Assembly (NCBI RefSeq): GCF_003425665.1
Contig: NZ_QQRQ01000002.1
Location: forward strand, 62,001 to 126,000
Length of the DNA stretch: 64,000 nucleotides
From: Evtepia gabavorous
Lineage (GTDB): Bacteria; Bacillota; Clostridia; Oscillospirales; Oscillospiraceae
Direction: 5' to 3'
The notes below the pieces were generated by a model. The model had not been told where the DNA came from and searched no databases. It saw only the letters and a program-made list of their open reading frames with translations. Positions 17,823-25,796 of this stretch are shown piece after piece (within the stretch, counting starts at the first letter, position 1; the number at the start of each line of letters is the position of its first letter). A program made the translations under genes and the position numbers.

Positions 17823-19162
17823 TGTTTAAGACCATCCGTAACGCATGGAAGCTGCCGGAGCTGCGCCGCAAGCTCCTGTTTGTGATCTTTGCATTACTGA
17901 TCTTCCGCGTTGGCGCGGCGATCCCGGTGCCCTATATCAACACCGAGTATCTCCAAGATTATATTGCGGCAAATTCTGGGACGATTTTCGGCCTGCTCAA
18001 TACATTGAGTGGTTCGGCCCTGTCCCAGGCCACGTTGTTTGCCCTGTCCATCCAGCCCTATATTAACGCCTCCATCATCATTCAGCTGCTGACCATTGCC
18101 ATCCCGGCGCTGGAGCGGCTGGCCAAAGACGGCGGTGAGGAGGGCAAGAAGAAGATCCAGTCCATTACCCGTTATGCCACCTTGGCCATCGGCCTGCTCC
18201 AGGGCTGGGGATACTATACCCTGATCCGGAGCTATGGTCTGCTGACCAACGAAGGTGTTTGGGCGGCTGTGGTGATCGTGGTCTCCTTCACGGCTGGCGC
18301 AGTTTTCCTGATGTGGCTGGGCGAACAGATCACAGAGTTCGGCGTGGGCAACGGTATTTCGATCATCCTGTTTACCGGTATCGTCTCCCGTATCCCCCAC
18401 ATGATCATGTCTCTGGTGACCGGCGTGAAGAACTGGGCTGCCAACCTTGACATGACCAACTGGACGGAGCAGCAGATCAACAGCACCATCGTGATGAACC
18501 CTGGGATTGTTGCCCTCCTGGTGGTGGGCATGCTGCTGCTGATTATTTTCATCGTCTTTATCACCAATTCTGAGCGGAAAGTGCCTGTCCAGTATGCCAA
18601 GCGTGTGGTTGGCCGGAAAATGTACGGTGGTCAGTCCACCCACATTCCCATCAAGGTCAATCTCAGCGGCGTGCTGCCCATCATTTTCGCCCAGTCCATT
18701 GCCATGATCCCCGCTACCATCGGCATGTTTGTTCCCTCCTCCCAGCAGGAGGGGTCGGCGTGGCATACCTTCCTTTCGGTGTTCAACTCCACCAGTGCCC
18801 TGTACGCGGTGATCTACTTCCTGCTGATCATCATGTTCAGCTACTTCTATGCTACCATCCAGTTTAATCCTGTGGAGGTAGCCAATAACCTGAAGAAGAA
18901 TGGCGGATTCATTCCCGGCTTCCGGCCCGGCCGTCCCACGGCGGAGTTCTTGGCCAAGGTACTCTCCCGTCTGACCTTCTTCGGCGCCATTTACCTGGGT
19001 ATCGTAGCCATCCTGCCCATTATTACCGAGAACATCACTGGCATCCAGAACATGTCCATCGGCGGTACCTCCGTCATCATCGTGGTCGGCGTTGCCCTGG
19101 AGACAGTCAAGATGCTGGAAGCGCAGATGCTCATGCGGCACTATAAGGGCTTCCTGGAATGA
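17822..19162 (+). CDS. secY: Protein translocase subunit SecY
   Basis: 446 residues with ten predicted membrane helices. Signatures include FALLIFRVGAAIPVPYIN for TM1, the plug region, TM5 (GIVALLVVGMLLLIIFIVFI), and the cytosolic loop with VVGRKMYGGQ. SecY is the pore for secreted and membrane proteins and works with SecE, SecG and SecA, none of which are in this window. Coupled to rplO through TAATG. Confidence 0.97.
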   Translation: MFKTIRNAWKLPELRRKLLFVIFALLIFRVGAAIPVPYINTEYLQDYIAANSGTIFGLLNTLSGSALSQATLFALSIQPYINASIIIQLLTIAIPALERLAKDGGEEGKKKIQSITRYATLAIGLLQGWGYYTLIRSYGLLTNEGVWAAVVIVVSFTAGAVFLMWLGEQITEFGVGNGISIILFTGIVSRIPHMIMSLVTGVKNWAANLDMTNWTEQQINSTIVMNPGIVALLVVGMLLLIIFIVFITNSERKVPVQYAKRVVGRKMYGGQSTHIPIKVNLSGVLPIIFAQSIAMIPATIGMFVPSSQQEGSAWHTFLSVFNSTSALYAVIYFLLIIMFSYFYATIQFNPVEVANNLKKNGGFIPGFRPGRPTAEFLAKVLSRLTFFGAIYLGIVAILPIITENITGIQNMSIGGTSVIIVVGVALETVKMLEAQMLMRHYKGFLE

Positions 19163-19175
19163 GAGGTAATATAAG

Positions 19176-19808
19176 ATGAAACTGATTCTTTTGGGCCCTC
19201 CGGGCGCCGGCAAAGGCACCCAGGCTGAGATTCTGAATAAGAAGCTCAACATTCCCACCATCTCCACCGGCAACATTCTCCGAGCTGCGGTGAAAAACGG
19301 GACTCCCGTTGGCCTGCAGGCCAAGGCGTATATGGATGCCGGCAAGCTGGTGCCCGATGAAGTTATCATCGGGGTGATCTCCGAACGCCTGGCGGAAGCG
19401 GACTGCCAGAACGGCTTTATCCTGGACGGGGTGCCCCGCACCATTCCCCAGGCCGAGGCCCTGGAAAAGGTGGGCATCACCTTTGACGCCGTGGTCTCCC
19501 TGGAAATTTCCGATGAGGAGATTGTGGAGCGTATGGGCGGCCGTCGGGTCTGCGCCTCCTGCGGCGCGCCCTTCCATGTGAAGAACCTGCCCCCCAAGGT
19601 GGAGGGTGTGTGCGACGCGTGCGGCGGCAAGCTGGAAGCCCGGGCGGACGATAAGCCTGAGGTGGTCCGTGACAGACTGAAGGTCTATCACAAGGAGACC
19701 GCGCCTCTGAAGGATTTCTACGCAGCGCGAAACCTGCTGAAAACCGTAGAGAATCAGCCCACTGTGGCTGAGACGACAACTGCGATTCTGAAAGCACTGG
19801 GGCTTTGA
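19176..19808 (+). CDS. adk: Adenylate kinase (zinc-type LID)
   Basis: 210 residues. The P-loop is GPPGAGKGTQ at residues 7-16, the NMP-binding part has ISTGNILRAAVKNG, and the LID has CASCGAPFH and CDACGG, the four cysteines that bind zinc in Gram-positive enzymes. Interconverts ATP + AMP and 2 ADP. The GAGGT site is 8-9 bases before the ATG, 13 bases after secY. Confidence 0.96.
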   Translation: MKLILLGPPGAGKGTQAEILNKKLNIPTISTGNILRAAVKNGTPVGLQAKAYMDAGKLVPDEVIIGVISERLAEADCQNGFILDGVPRTIPQAEALEKVGITFDAVVSLEISDEEIVERMGGRRVCASCGAPFHVKNLPPKVEGVCDACGGKLEARADDKPEVVRDRLKVYHKETAPLKDFYAARNLLKTVENQPTVAETTTAILKALGL

Positions 19809-19810
19809 GT

Positions 19811-20572
19811 ATGATTTCATTAAAGTCTCCCAGAGATATTGAGGGGATGCGCCGAGCAGGACAAATTACCGCGGCGGCCCGTGCTTTGGCGGGCAAAATG
19901 GTACGTCCTGGCGTAACCACTCTGGAAATAGATACTGCAGTTCGTAAATTCATCGAAAGCCAGGGGGCAACCCCCTCCTTCCTGGGGTATGGCGGCTTCC
20001 CCGCCTCCGCCTGTATTTCGGTGAACGATGAAGTCATCCATGGGATTCCGAGCAATCAGGTTCTCAAGGAAGGCGACATCGTCAGTGTGGATGTGGGCGC
20101 CTACATCGGAGGCTTCCACGGGGACTGCGCGGGCACCTATCCCTGCGGAAAGATCAGCGACGAGGCGGCAAGGCTCATTGCCGTGACGGAGCAGTCTTTC
20201 TGGGAGGGGATGAAGTTCGCCCGTTTTGGTTACCGTGTCTCCGACATCTCCCATGCGGTGCAGAAGTACGTGGAAGAAAACGGCTTCTCTGTGGTACGGG
20301 ACTATGTTGGCCATGGCGTAGGCGCCAATCTGCACGAGTCTCCCGAGGTGCCCAACTATGGGAAACCCGGCCACGGCCCCCGGCTTGCTCCCGGGATGAC
20401 CCTGGCGGTGGAACCCATGGTGAACCAGGGGGACTGGCGGGTCAAGGTGATGAAGGACGGCTGGACGGTACGGACAGCCGACGGCTCCCTGGCCGCCCAC
20501 TATGAGAACTCAATCCTCATTACGAAGGGTGAGCCTGAAATCCTCACCCAAGTGGGGGATCTGCGCCTATGA
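19811..20572 (+). CDS. map: Type I methionine aminopeptidase
   Basis: 253 residues. All five metal ligands are seen: Asp in SVDVGAYIGG, Asp in HGDCAGTYP, His in HGVGANLHESPE, Glu in TLAVEPMV and Glu in HYENSILIT. Removes the initiator Met from nascent chains. ATG at 19811 is used, two bases after the adk stop; its binding site is weak (TGGGG), so it probably depends on coupled translation. Overlaps the next gene by ATGA. Confidence 0.95.
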   Translation: MISLKSPRDIEGMRRAGQITAAARALAGKMVRPGVTTLEIDTAVRKFIESQGATPSFLGYGGFPASACISVNDEVIHGIPSNQVLKEGDIVSVDVGAYIGGFHGDCAGTYPCGKISDEAARLIAVTEQSFWEGMKFARFGYRVSDISHAVQKYVEENGFSVVRDYVGHGVGANLHESPEVPNYGKPGHGPRLAPGMTLAVEPMVNQGDWRVKVMKDGWTVRTADGSLAAHYENSILITKGEPEILTQVGDLRL

Positions 20573-20853
20573 CGTTTCTGCGAGGAGACGTGGTACGGTC
20601 CGTTGCCGGCCATGACAGAGGAGACCTCTTTCTGGTCCTCCGGGAGGAGGGCGACTTTCTCTGGCTGGTGGACGGAAAATGCAGAAAACTTGAGACTCCC
20701 AAAAAAAAACGGCGAAAGCACGTTGTTTCCGCGGGGGTCTGGACGCACCCGGTTGCCGGCCGCTTGCAAGACGGCGAGCCGGTGCTGGACAGTGACATCA
20801 GGAGGGCGCTGGCCGCCTTCCGGAATAGGTTCAGTGAGATGAAGGAGGTATGA
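20569..20853 (+). CDS. KOW-domain RNA-binding protein (L14e/L6e-like)
   Basis: 94 residues. The first 45 residues form a KOW-like fold (FLRGDVVRSVAGHDRGDLFLVL, then WLVDGKCRKL) followed by a basic stretch PKKKRRKH. Such short proteins commonly lie between map and infA in Firmicutes and are thought to bind RNA or ribosomes. Overlaps map by four bases and ends three bases before infA. Confidence 0.85.
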   Translation: MTFLRGDVVRSVAGHDRGDLFLVLREEGDFLWLVDGKCRKLETPKKKRRKHVVSAGVWTHPVAGRLQDGEPVLDSDIRRALAAFRNRFSEMKEV

Positions 20854-20856
20854 CGC

Positions 20857-21084
20857 TTGGCAAAAAGCGACATGATCGAGCTGGAGGGAACCGTGGTTGA
20901 GGCGCTGCCCAACACCACATTCCGGGTTGACATCGGAAACGACCATATCATTCTGGCTCATATTTCCGGAAAGCTCAGGATGAATTTCATCCGTATTCTG
21001 CCGGGTGACAAGGTAACGGTCCAGATTTCCCCGTATGATCTGACACGGGGTCGGATCACCTGGCGAAGCAAATCCACCAAGTAA
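20857..21084 (+). CDS. infA: Translation initiation factor IF-1
   Basis: 75 residues, OB fold ([58 protein letters not shown]). Starts at TTG (20857), placed 8 bases after AAGGAGG and giving the standard MAKSDMIE N-terminus. IF-1 blocks the A site during initiation. A TTG start for infA may limit its level. Confidence 0.95.
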   Translation: MAKSDMIELEGTVVEALPNTTFRVDIGNDHIILAHISGKLRMNFIRILPGDKVTVQISPYDLTRGRITWRSKSTK

Positions 21085-21113
21085 AGCAACAGGCTTACAG
21101 GAGGTAAAAAGTT

Positions 21114-21227
21114 ATGAAAGTAAGACCGTCCGTCAAGCCCATGTGCGAAAAGTGCAAGATCATCAAGCGCAAGGGCAAAGTCATGGTCATTTGCGAAAAC
21201 CCCAAGCATAAACAGAGACAAGGTTAA
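21114..21227 (+). CDS. rpmJ: 50S ribosomal protein L36 (zinc form)
   Basis: 37 residues, normal length, too short for most ORF screens. [20 protein letters not shown] gives the first two Cys; the rest has Cys and His ([13 protein letters not shown]), the usual C3H zinc site. AGGAGG is 8 bases before the ATG. Confidence 0.97.
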   Translation: MKVRPSVKPMCEKCKIIKRKGKVMVICENPKHKQRQG

Positions 21228-21247
21228 GAAGGAGGCGCTGAAGAAGT

Positions 21248-21616
21248 ATGGCAAGAATTTCCGGCGTTGACCTGCCGAAGAATAAGAGAATCGAGATCGC
21301 CCTCACCTATATTTACGGGATCGGTCGCACCAGCGCCAACAAGATCCTGGCGGAGACGGGCATTAACCCCGATACCCGGGTCAAGGACCTCACCGAGCAG
21401 GATGAAGCTGCTCTGCGTGATGTCATCGGCCATGGCTACATGGTCGAAGGCGACCTGCGCCGCAATGTGGCAATGGACATTAAGCGCCTGACCGAGATTG
21501 GCTGCTACAGAGGCCTGCGTCACCGCAAGGGCCTGCCCGTCCGCGGCCAGCGGTCCAAGACCAACGCGCGCACCCGCAAGGGTCCCAAGCGCACCGTTGC
21601 CAATAAGAAGAAGTAA
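21248..21616 (+). CDS. rpsM: 30S ribosomal protein S13
   Basis: 122 residues. Begins [20 protein letters not shown], with the tRNA-contacting basic tail ([19 protein letters not shown]-like). Opens the alpha portion of the operon. Confidence 0.97.
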   Translation: MARISGVDLPKNKRIEIALTYIYGIGRTSANKILAETGINPDTRVKDLTEQDEAALRDVIGHGYMVEGDLRRNVAMDIKRLTEIGCYRGLRHRKGLPVRGQRSKTNARTRKGPKRTVANKKK

Positions 21617-21633
21617 GGGAGGGAAGAATCGCT

Positions 21634-22032
21634 ATGGCTAACCCCAAGAAGAAGGTTGTCAGAAGACGCCGTGAACGCAAGAACATTGAGAAGGGCGCCG
21701 TCCATATCCGCTCTTCCTTCAACAACACCATGGTCACTGTGACCGATACCAACGGCAATGCCCTGTCTTGGGCTTCCGCCGGTGGCCTGGGCTTCCGCGG
21801 CTCCAGAAAGTCCACCCCCTATGCAGCCCAGACTGCGGCCGAGACCGCAGCCAAGGCGGCCATTGAGGCCTGTGGTCTGAAGAGCGTGGAAGTGTATGTG
21901 AAGGGACCCGGTTCCGGCCGTGAGGCCGCCATCCGCGCCCTGCAGGCCGTGGGTCTGGAAGTCACCATGATCAAGGACGTGACTCCCATTCCTCACAACG
22001 GATGCCGTCCCCCCAAGAGACGCCGCGTCTGA
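21634..22032 (+). CDS. rpsK: 30S ribosomal protein S11
   Basis: 132 residues with [30 protein letters not shown] and the C-terminal [13 protein letters not shown]-type end. Platform protein of the 30S subunit. Confidence 0.97.
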   Translation: MANPKKKVVRRRRERKNIEKGAVHIRSSFNNTMVTVTDTNGNALSWASAGGLGFRGSRKSTPYAAQTAAETAAKAAIEACGLKSVEVYVKGPGSGREAAIRALQAVGLEVTMIKDVTPIPHNGCRPPKRRRV

Positions 22033-22056
22033 TCGAAGGAAAGGAGAAAAGCAACT

Positions 22057-22659
22057 ATGGCAAAGAATACACAGCCGATCGCCAAGCGCTGCAAGGCGCT
22101 GGGTATTTCTCCTACCGTTATGGGTTACAGCAAGAAGGAGACCAACCGTAACCCCGGCGGTCAGATGAGAAAGAAAAAGAGCGAGTATGCCCTGCAGCTG
22201 ACGGAGAAGCAGAAGGTCAAGTTTGTCTATGGCATCCTGGAGAAGCAGTTCCGCTCCTACTATGAGAAGGCAACCCGAATGTCCGGCAAGACCGGCGAGA
22301 ACCTGCTGATCCTGGTGGAGCGCCGCCTGGACAATGTGGTCTATCGCCTGGGCTTCGCCATGACCCGCCGGGAAGCCCGCCAGCTGGTGAACCATGGCCA
22401 CTTTACCGTCAACGGCCAGAGAGTGGACATTCCCTCCTATCTGGTGAAGCCCGGTGATGTGGTGGAGGTTGCGGAGAAGAGCCGCTCCTCCGTGAAGTTT
22501 AAGAGACTGACCGGTGAGGATGCCGTGATGGTCACCCCGCCCCAGTGGCTGGAGCGGGAAAAGAACGCCCTGAAGGGCACGGTGACCAAGCTGCCCGCCC
22601 GTGAAGACATCGACATGCCCATTGAGGAACACCTCATCGTCGAGTTGTACTCCAAATAA
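22057..22659 (+). CDS. rpsD: 30S ribosomal protein S4 (zinc-free form)
   Basis: 200 residues. The S4 RNA-binding domain ([39 protein letters not shown]) is intact. The N-terminus has a single Cys and no zinc-binding cluster. S4 nucleates 30S assembly and represses the alpha operon in E. coli. Followed by a structured 77-base gap before rpoA. Confidence 0.96.
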   Translation: MAKNTQPIAKRCKALGISPTVMGYSKKETNRNPGGQMRKKKSEYALQLTEKQKVKFVYGILEKQFRSYYEKATRMSGKTGENLLILVERRLDNVVYRLGFAMTRREARQLVNHGHFTVNGQRVDIPSYLVKPGDVVEVAEKSRSSVKFKRLTGEDAVMVTPPQWLEREKNALKGTVTKLPAREDIDMPIEEHLIVELYSK

Positions 22660-22736
22660 TACGCTACCCTCGGCAGGAAAACGGAATGACGATACGGCAG
22701 GCCGCCGGTCTGCCGACGTAAGAAGGAGGGTAACAA
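22660..22736 (+). promoter_or_regulatory. rpsD-rpoA gap with possible masking of the rpoA ribosome binding site
   Basis: TACCCTC (22665-22671) is complementary to GAGGGTA (22726-22732), which is the rpoA binding site itself. Between them is a hairpin CGGCAG/CTGCCG (22695-22700 with 22710-22715). The fold would hide the binding site and could be under S4 or coupled-translation control. Inferred from pairing only. Confidence 0.45.
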
Positions 22737-23684
22737 ATGGTAGAAATCGAAAAGCCGCGCATCGAATGCATCGAGAAGCCGGGAGACAACTCCTATGGCA
22801 AGTGCATTGTCGAACCGTTGGAGCGCGGCTATGGCACCACGTTAGGCAACTCTCTTCGCCGGATTCTGCTGTCCTCTTTGCCCGGCACTGCAGTCACCAG
22901 CATCAAGATTGCAGGGGTGCAGCATGAGTTCAGCTCGATCCCCGGTGTGAAAGAGGACGTAACAGAAATCGTCCTGAACGTAAAGGGGATCATTGCCAAG
23001 CTGTACAGCGAGGGTACCAAAACAGTGTACATTGAGGCCTCCGGCGAGGGGGTTGTCACTGCCGGTGATATCAAAGCTGACAGCGAGGTGGAGATCCTTA
23101 ACCCCGAGCATCCCATCGCAACGCTGGGGCCTGAGGCGGTTCTGAATATGGAACTGACCTTGTCCCACGGCAGAGGTTATGTCCCCGCAGACCGGAACAA
23201 GACCCCCCAGACGGTGATCGGGGTGATCCCCGTGGACTCGGTCTATACCCCTGTCAAAAAGGTCAATTATACGGTGGAAAACACCCGCGTAAAGGATTTG
23301 ACCGACTTTGACAAGCTGACCCTGGAGGTTTGGACCAACGGGACCATTGCCGCCCGGGACGCCGTTTCCCTGGGGGCCCGGATTCTCTGCGACCACTTTA
23401 TGCTCTTTACAGATCTCAGCGAGACCATGGGCAACAAGTCCACGGTGGTGGAAAAGTCTCCCGACATCCGTGACAAGGTGCTGGAGATGACCATTGAGGA
23501 GCTGGATCTGTCTGTCAGAAGCTTCAACTGCCTCAAACGTGCCAACATCAACACTGTGGAGGACCTGATCTCCAAGACAGAGGATGAGATGATGAAGGTA
23601 CGGAACCTGGGCCGGAAGTCTCTGGAAGAAGTTATCAACAAACTGGCCATGATGGGGCTTTCCCTGGCCAGCGACGACAATTGA
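22737..23684 (+). CDS. rpoA: DNA-directed RNA polymerase subunit alpha
   Basis: 315 residues, full length. The N-terminal assembly domain has [25 protein letters not shown]; a linker near 230-245 leads to the C-terminal DNA- and activator-binding domain ([34 protein letters not shown]). The dimer scaffolds assembly of RNA polymerase. A short GGTTCGG/CTGAACC hairpin lies between it and rplQ. Confidence 0.98.
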   Translation: MVEIEKPRIECIEKPGDNSYGKCIVEPLERGYGTTLGNSLRRILLSSLPGTAVTSIKIAGVQHEFSSIPGVKEDVTEIVLNVKGIIAKLYSEGTKTVYIEASGEGVVTAGDIKADSEVEILNPEHPIATLGPEAVLNMELTLSHGRGYVPADRNKTPQTVIGVIPVDSVYTPVKKVNYTVENTRVKDLTDFDKLTLEVWTNGTIAARDAVSLGARILCDHFMLFTDLSETMGNKSTVVEKSPDIRDKVLEMTIEELDLSVRSFNCLKRANINTVEDLISKTEDEMMKVRNLGRKSLEEVINKLAMMGLSLASDDN

Positions 23685-23735
23685 CCCAAGGTTCGGCACT
23701 GCTGAACCATCAATACCGAAGGGAGTTGAACCAAC

Positions 23736-24077
23736 ATGTCCGGTAATCGTAAGCTTGGCAAGCGGACCGATCAGCGGAAGGCCATGCTCCGCGCTATGGT
23801 GACCTATCTGCTGGAGAACGGTCAGATTAAGACCACCCTGGCACGTGCCAAGGAAGTGGCCCCGCTGACAGAGAAGATGATCACGCTGTCCAAGAAGAAT
23901 GATCTGGCCGCTTACCGTCAGGCTCTGGCGTTCATCACCAAGGAGGACGTGGCACACAAGCTGTTCACCGAGATGAACCAGAAATACATGAGCCGTGACG
24001 GCGGCTATACCCGGATCGTGCGCATGGGCCCCCGCAAGGGCGATGCGGCCGAGATGGCTATTATCCAGCTGGTTTAA
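23736..24077 (+). CDS. rplQ: 50S ribosomal protein L17
   Basis: 113 residues, normal. Begins MSGNRKLGKRTDQRKAMLRA and ends GPRKGDAAEMAIIQLV. Last gene of the ribosomal block; a strong terminator follows. Confidence 0.97.
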   Translation: MSGNRKLGKRTDQRKAMLRAMVTYLLENGQIKTTLARAKEVAPLTEKMITLSKKNDLAAYRQALAFITKEDVAHKLFTEMNQKYMSRDGGYTRIVRMGPRKGDAAEMAIIQLV

Positions 24078-24090
24078 GAAAAAGAGAAAG

Positions 24091-24127
24091 AGACCCGTTG
24101 CCGAGGCTGTGGCAGCGGGTCTTTTTG
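24091..24127 (+). terminator. Terminator of the ribosomal operon
   Basis: Twelve-pair stem AGACCCG-TTGCC / GGCAG-CGGGTCT (24091-24102 with 24111-24122, one G-U), followed by five T. Confidence 0.93.
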
Positions 24128-24214
24128 CTATACCAAAGCATAACAAAATGGCCATGTGCCCCCTGACAGCGGCGCGGCCAGAAAATTACAGCGCGTGGGC
24201 CGGGGCGCTTAGAG

Positions 24215-24243
24215 TTGCACCGGGGGGAAAACTATGCTAAAAT
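24215..24243 (+). promoter_or_regulatory. Promoter of the flavodoxin-fold reductase gene
   Basis: TTGCAC (24215-24220) and TAAAAT (24238-24243) with 17-base spacing, about 40 bases before the ATG at 24284. Confidence 0.7.
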
Positions 24244-24283
24244 CCCCATAGAAGAAAAACAGGAAAGGAAGGGCGAGACAGAT

Positions 24284-24877
24284 ATGAAGGTACTGTTTGT
24301 CAACTGCTGTATCCGGGGGGAGGCGTCCCGGACCCTCCGGCTGTGCCGGGTTGCCATCGAGGCGATTCACACCACCTTCCCCACCGCGGAGGTGGAGGAG
24401 CTCTGCCTGGACCAGGAGGCGCTGCTGCCCCTGCACAGTGATACGCTGGCCCAGCGCCATGCGCTGGAGGTGGCCCAGGCGTTTGACCATCCCATGTTCC
24501 GTTATGCCCGGCAGTTTGCCGCCGCCGATGTGATCCTGGTGGGGGCGCCTTATTGGGAGTACCAGTTCCCGGCGCTGCTGCGGTGTTATGTGGAGCATAT
24601 CTCCGTTAGTGGGTTGACCTTTGCCTATGGAGAAGACGGACGCCCCCATGGTCTGTGTAAAGGGGATCGTCTGTTTTATCTGACCACAGCCGGCGGACCC
24701 ATTCTGGACCGGAACTGTGGCTTTGACTATCTGAAGACACTGTTGGGCAATATGATGGACTTCAAAAAAATGGACTATGTGGCCGCTGAGTGCACCGACG
24801 TGATCGGCTATCCCGTGGAAGAAGAGCTGCAAAAAGCGGAGGAACAGGTGCGGGCCCAGATTCAAAGCTGGCGGTAA
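24284..24877 (+). CDS. NAD(P)H-dependent flavodoxin-fold oxidoreductase (Flavodoxin_2 / azoreductase-like)
   Basis: 197 residues. The FMN-binding N-terminus (MKVLFVNCCIRGEASRT), the central APYWEYQFPALLRCYVEHIS and the flavin-contacting LTTAGGPI are typical of the Flavodoxin_2 group, which reduces quinones, azo dyes or other electrophiles by two electrons. Substrate cannot be told from sequence. The ATG is 15 bases after AGGAAAGGAAGGG. Followed 29 bases later by the kinase-like gene, likely in one unit. Confidence 0.8.
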   Translation: MKVLFVNCCIRGEASRTLRLCRVAIEAIHTTFPTAEVEELCLDQEALLPLHSDTLAQRHALEVAQAFDHPMFRYARQFAAADVILVGAPYWEYQFPALLRCYVEHISVSGLTFAYGEDGRPHGLCKGDRLFYLTTAGGPILDRNCGFDYLKTLLGNMMDFKKMDYVAAECTDVIGYPVEEELQKAEEQVRAQIQSWR

Positions 24878-24906
24878 CCTGCGCATGCGGGAGAGGAGGT
24901 TACGCG

Positions 24907-25503
24907 GTGGGAGAGTGGAAGCATATCATTACCATCGGCCGGGAATACGGGGCCGGGGGCAGAAGTGTGGCCAAAAGAATTTCCGATCTGCTGGGGATTC
25001 CCCACTATGACAAGGAAATCATTCAGCTGGCAGCGGAAAAGACAGGCCTTTCGGAGGAGATGATCCGGGGGACCGAGGAGCATGAGAGCGGAAAAACCCT
25101 CCTCAACTGGTTTCTCCCCAGCGGCTCTGCCTCCGCCTATGACCAGGCAATTTTGGCCCAGGCCCAAACCATTCGCAAGATCGCGGAGCAGGGGCCCTGC
25201 GTCATTGTAGGGCGGGGGGCGGACTATATCCTCCGGGATTTTCCCCACCTGGTCAATGTCTTCCTGTATGCGGAAAAGAAGGACAAGGTCCGCTATGCCA
25301 TGGAGACCTACGGGGAAAGCTATGAGCAGGCGGTCCGCCGGGTGCGCCACGCCGACGCGGCCCGGGAGTCCTATTACCATTACCTGACAAAGGCCAAATG
25401 GGGCGACTTGAAAAATTACCACCTGACCTTGAACAGCAGCCCAGTGGGCAAGCAGGCCTGTGCGGAGATCATTCTCCAGTATGCCAGCAGGAAAAACGGA
25501 TGA
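24907..25503 (+). CDS. Cytidylate kinase-like protein
   Basis: 198 residues, cytidylate kinase-like family (Cytidylate_kin2). The P-loop is modified, GREYGAGGRSVAKR, and DKEIIQLAAEKTGLSE, VGRGADYILRDFPHLVNVFL follow as in the family. The GTG at 24907 follows GAGGAGGT. These proteins are common in Firmicutes near unrelated genes; their true substrate is not established, and the ordinary Cmk gene is usually elsewhere. Confidence 0.8.
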   Translation: MGEWKHIITIGREYGAGGRSVAKRISDLLGIPHYDKEIIQLAAEKTGLSEEMIRGTEEHESGKTLLNWFLPSGSASAYDQAILAQAQTIRKIAEQGPCVIVGRGADYILRDFPHLVNVFLYAEKKDKVRYAMETYGESYEQAVRRVRHADAARESYYHYLTKAKWGDLKNYHLTLNSSPVGKQACAEIILQYASRKNG

Positions 25504-25517
25504 GGGAAGCGAAAAAT

Positions 25518-25557
25518 ACGGCGGCGGCACCCGATCAGGTGCCGCCGCCGTGTTTTC
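25518..25557 (+). terminator. Terminator after the cytidylate kinase-like gene
   Basis: A perfect 14-bp GC stem (25518-25531 with 25538-25551) with loop CGATCA, followed by GTTTTCT. Confidence 0.9.
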
Positions 25558-25598
25558 TGACAAAGAAAGGTGTCCCACAAAAAAGACCGAAGAAAGGA

Positions 25599-25627
25599 TT
25601 GACTTTCCCCGGCATAAGTGGTAGAAT
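25599..25627 (+). promoter_or_regulatory. Promoter of rpoB-rpoC
   Basis: TTGACT (25599-25604) and TAGAAT (25622-25627) with 17-base spacing. A leader of about 160 bases without an obvious gene or hairpin separates it from the rpoB ATG. Confidence 0.8.
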
Positions 25628-25796
25628 ACCTTGATATTATCTGCGGAGAAGGAAGGAATTTCCTCCCACTCTGGGGACAGTATAGCAGAAATCAACGAAA
25701 AAGACAACAGGTTGAGAAAAGTTTTTTCCACGCCCCCGCGTGATCGCAAGAAATCAGGATACGACACCTTTTCAACGAAAGGACTGGTCAAGAGCA

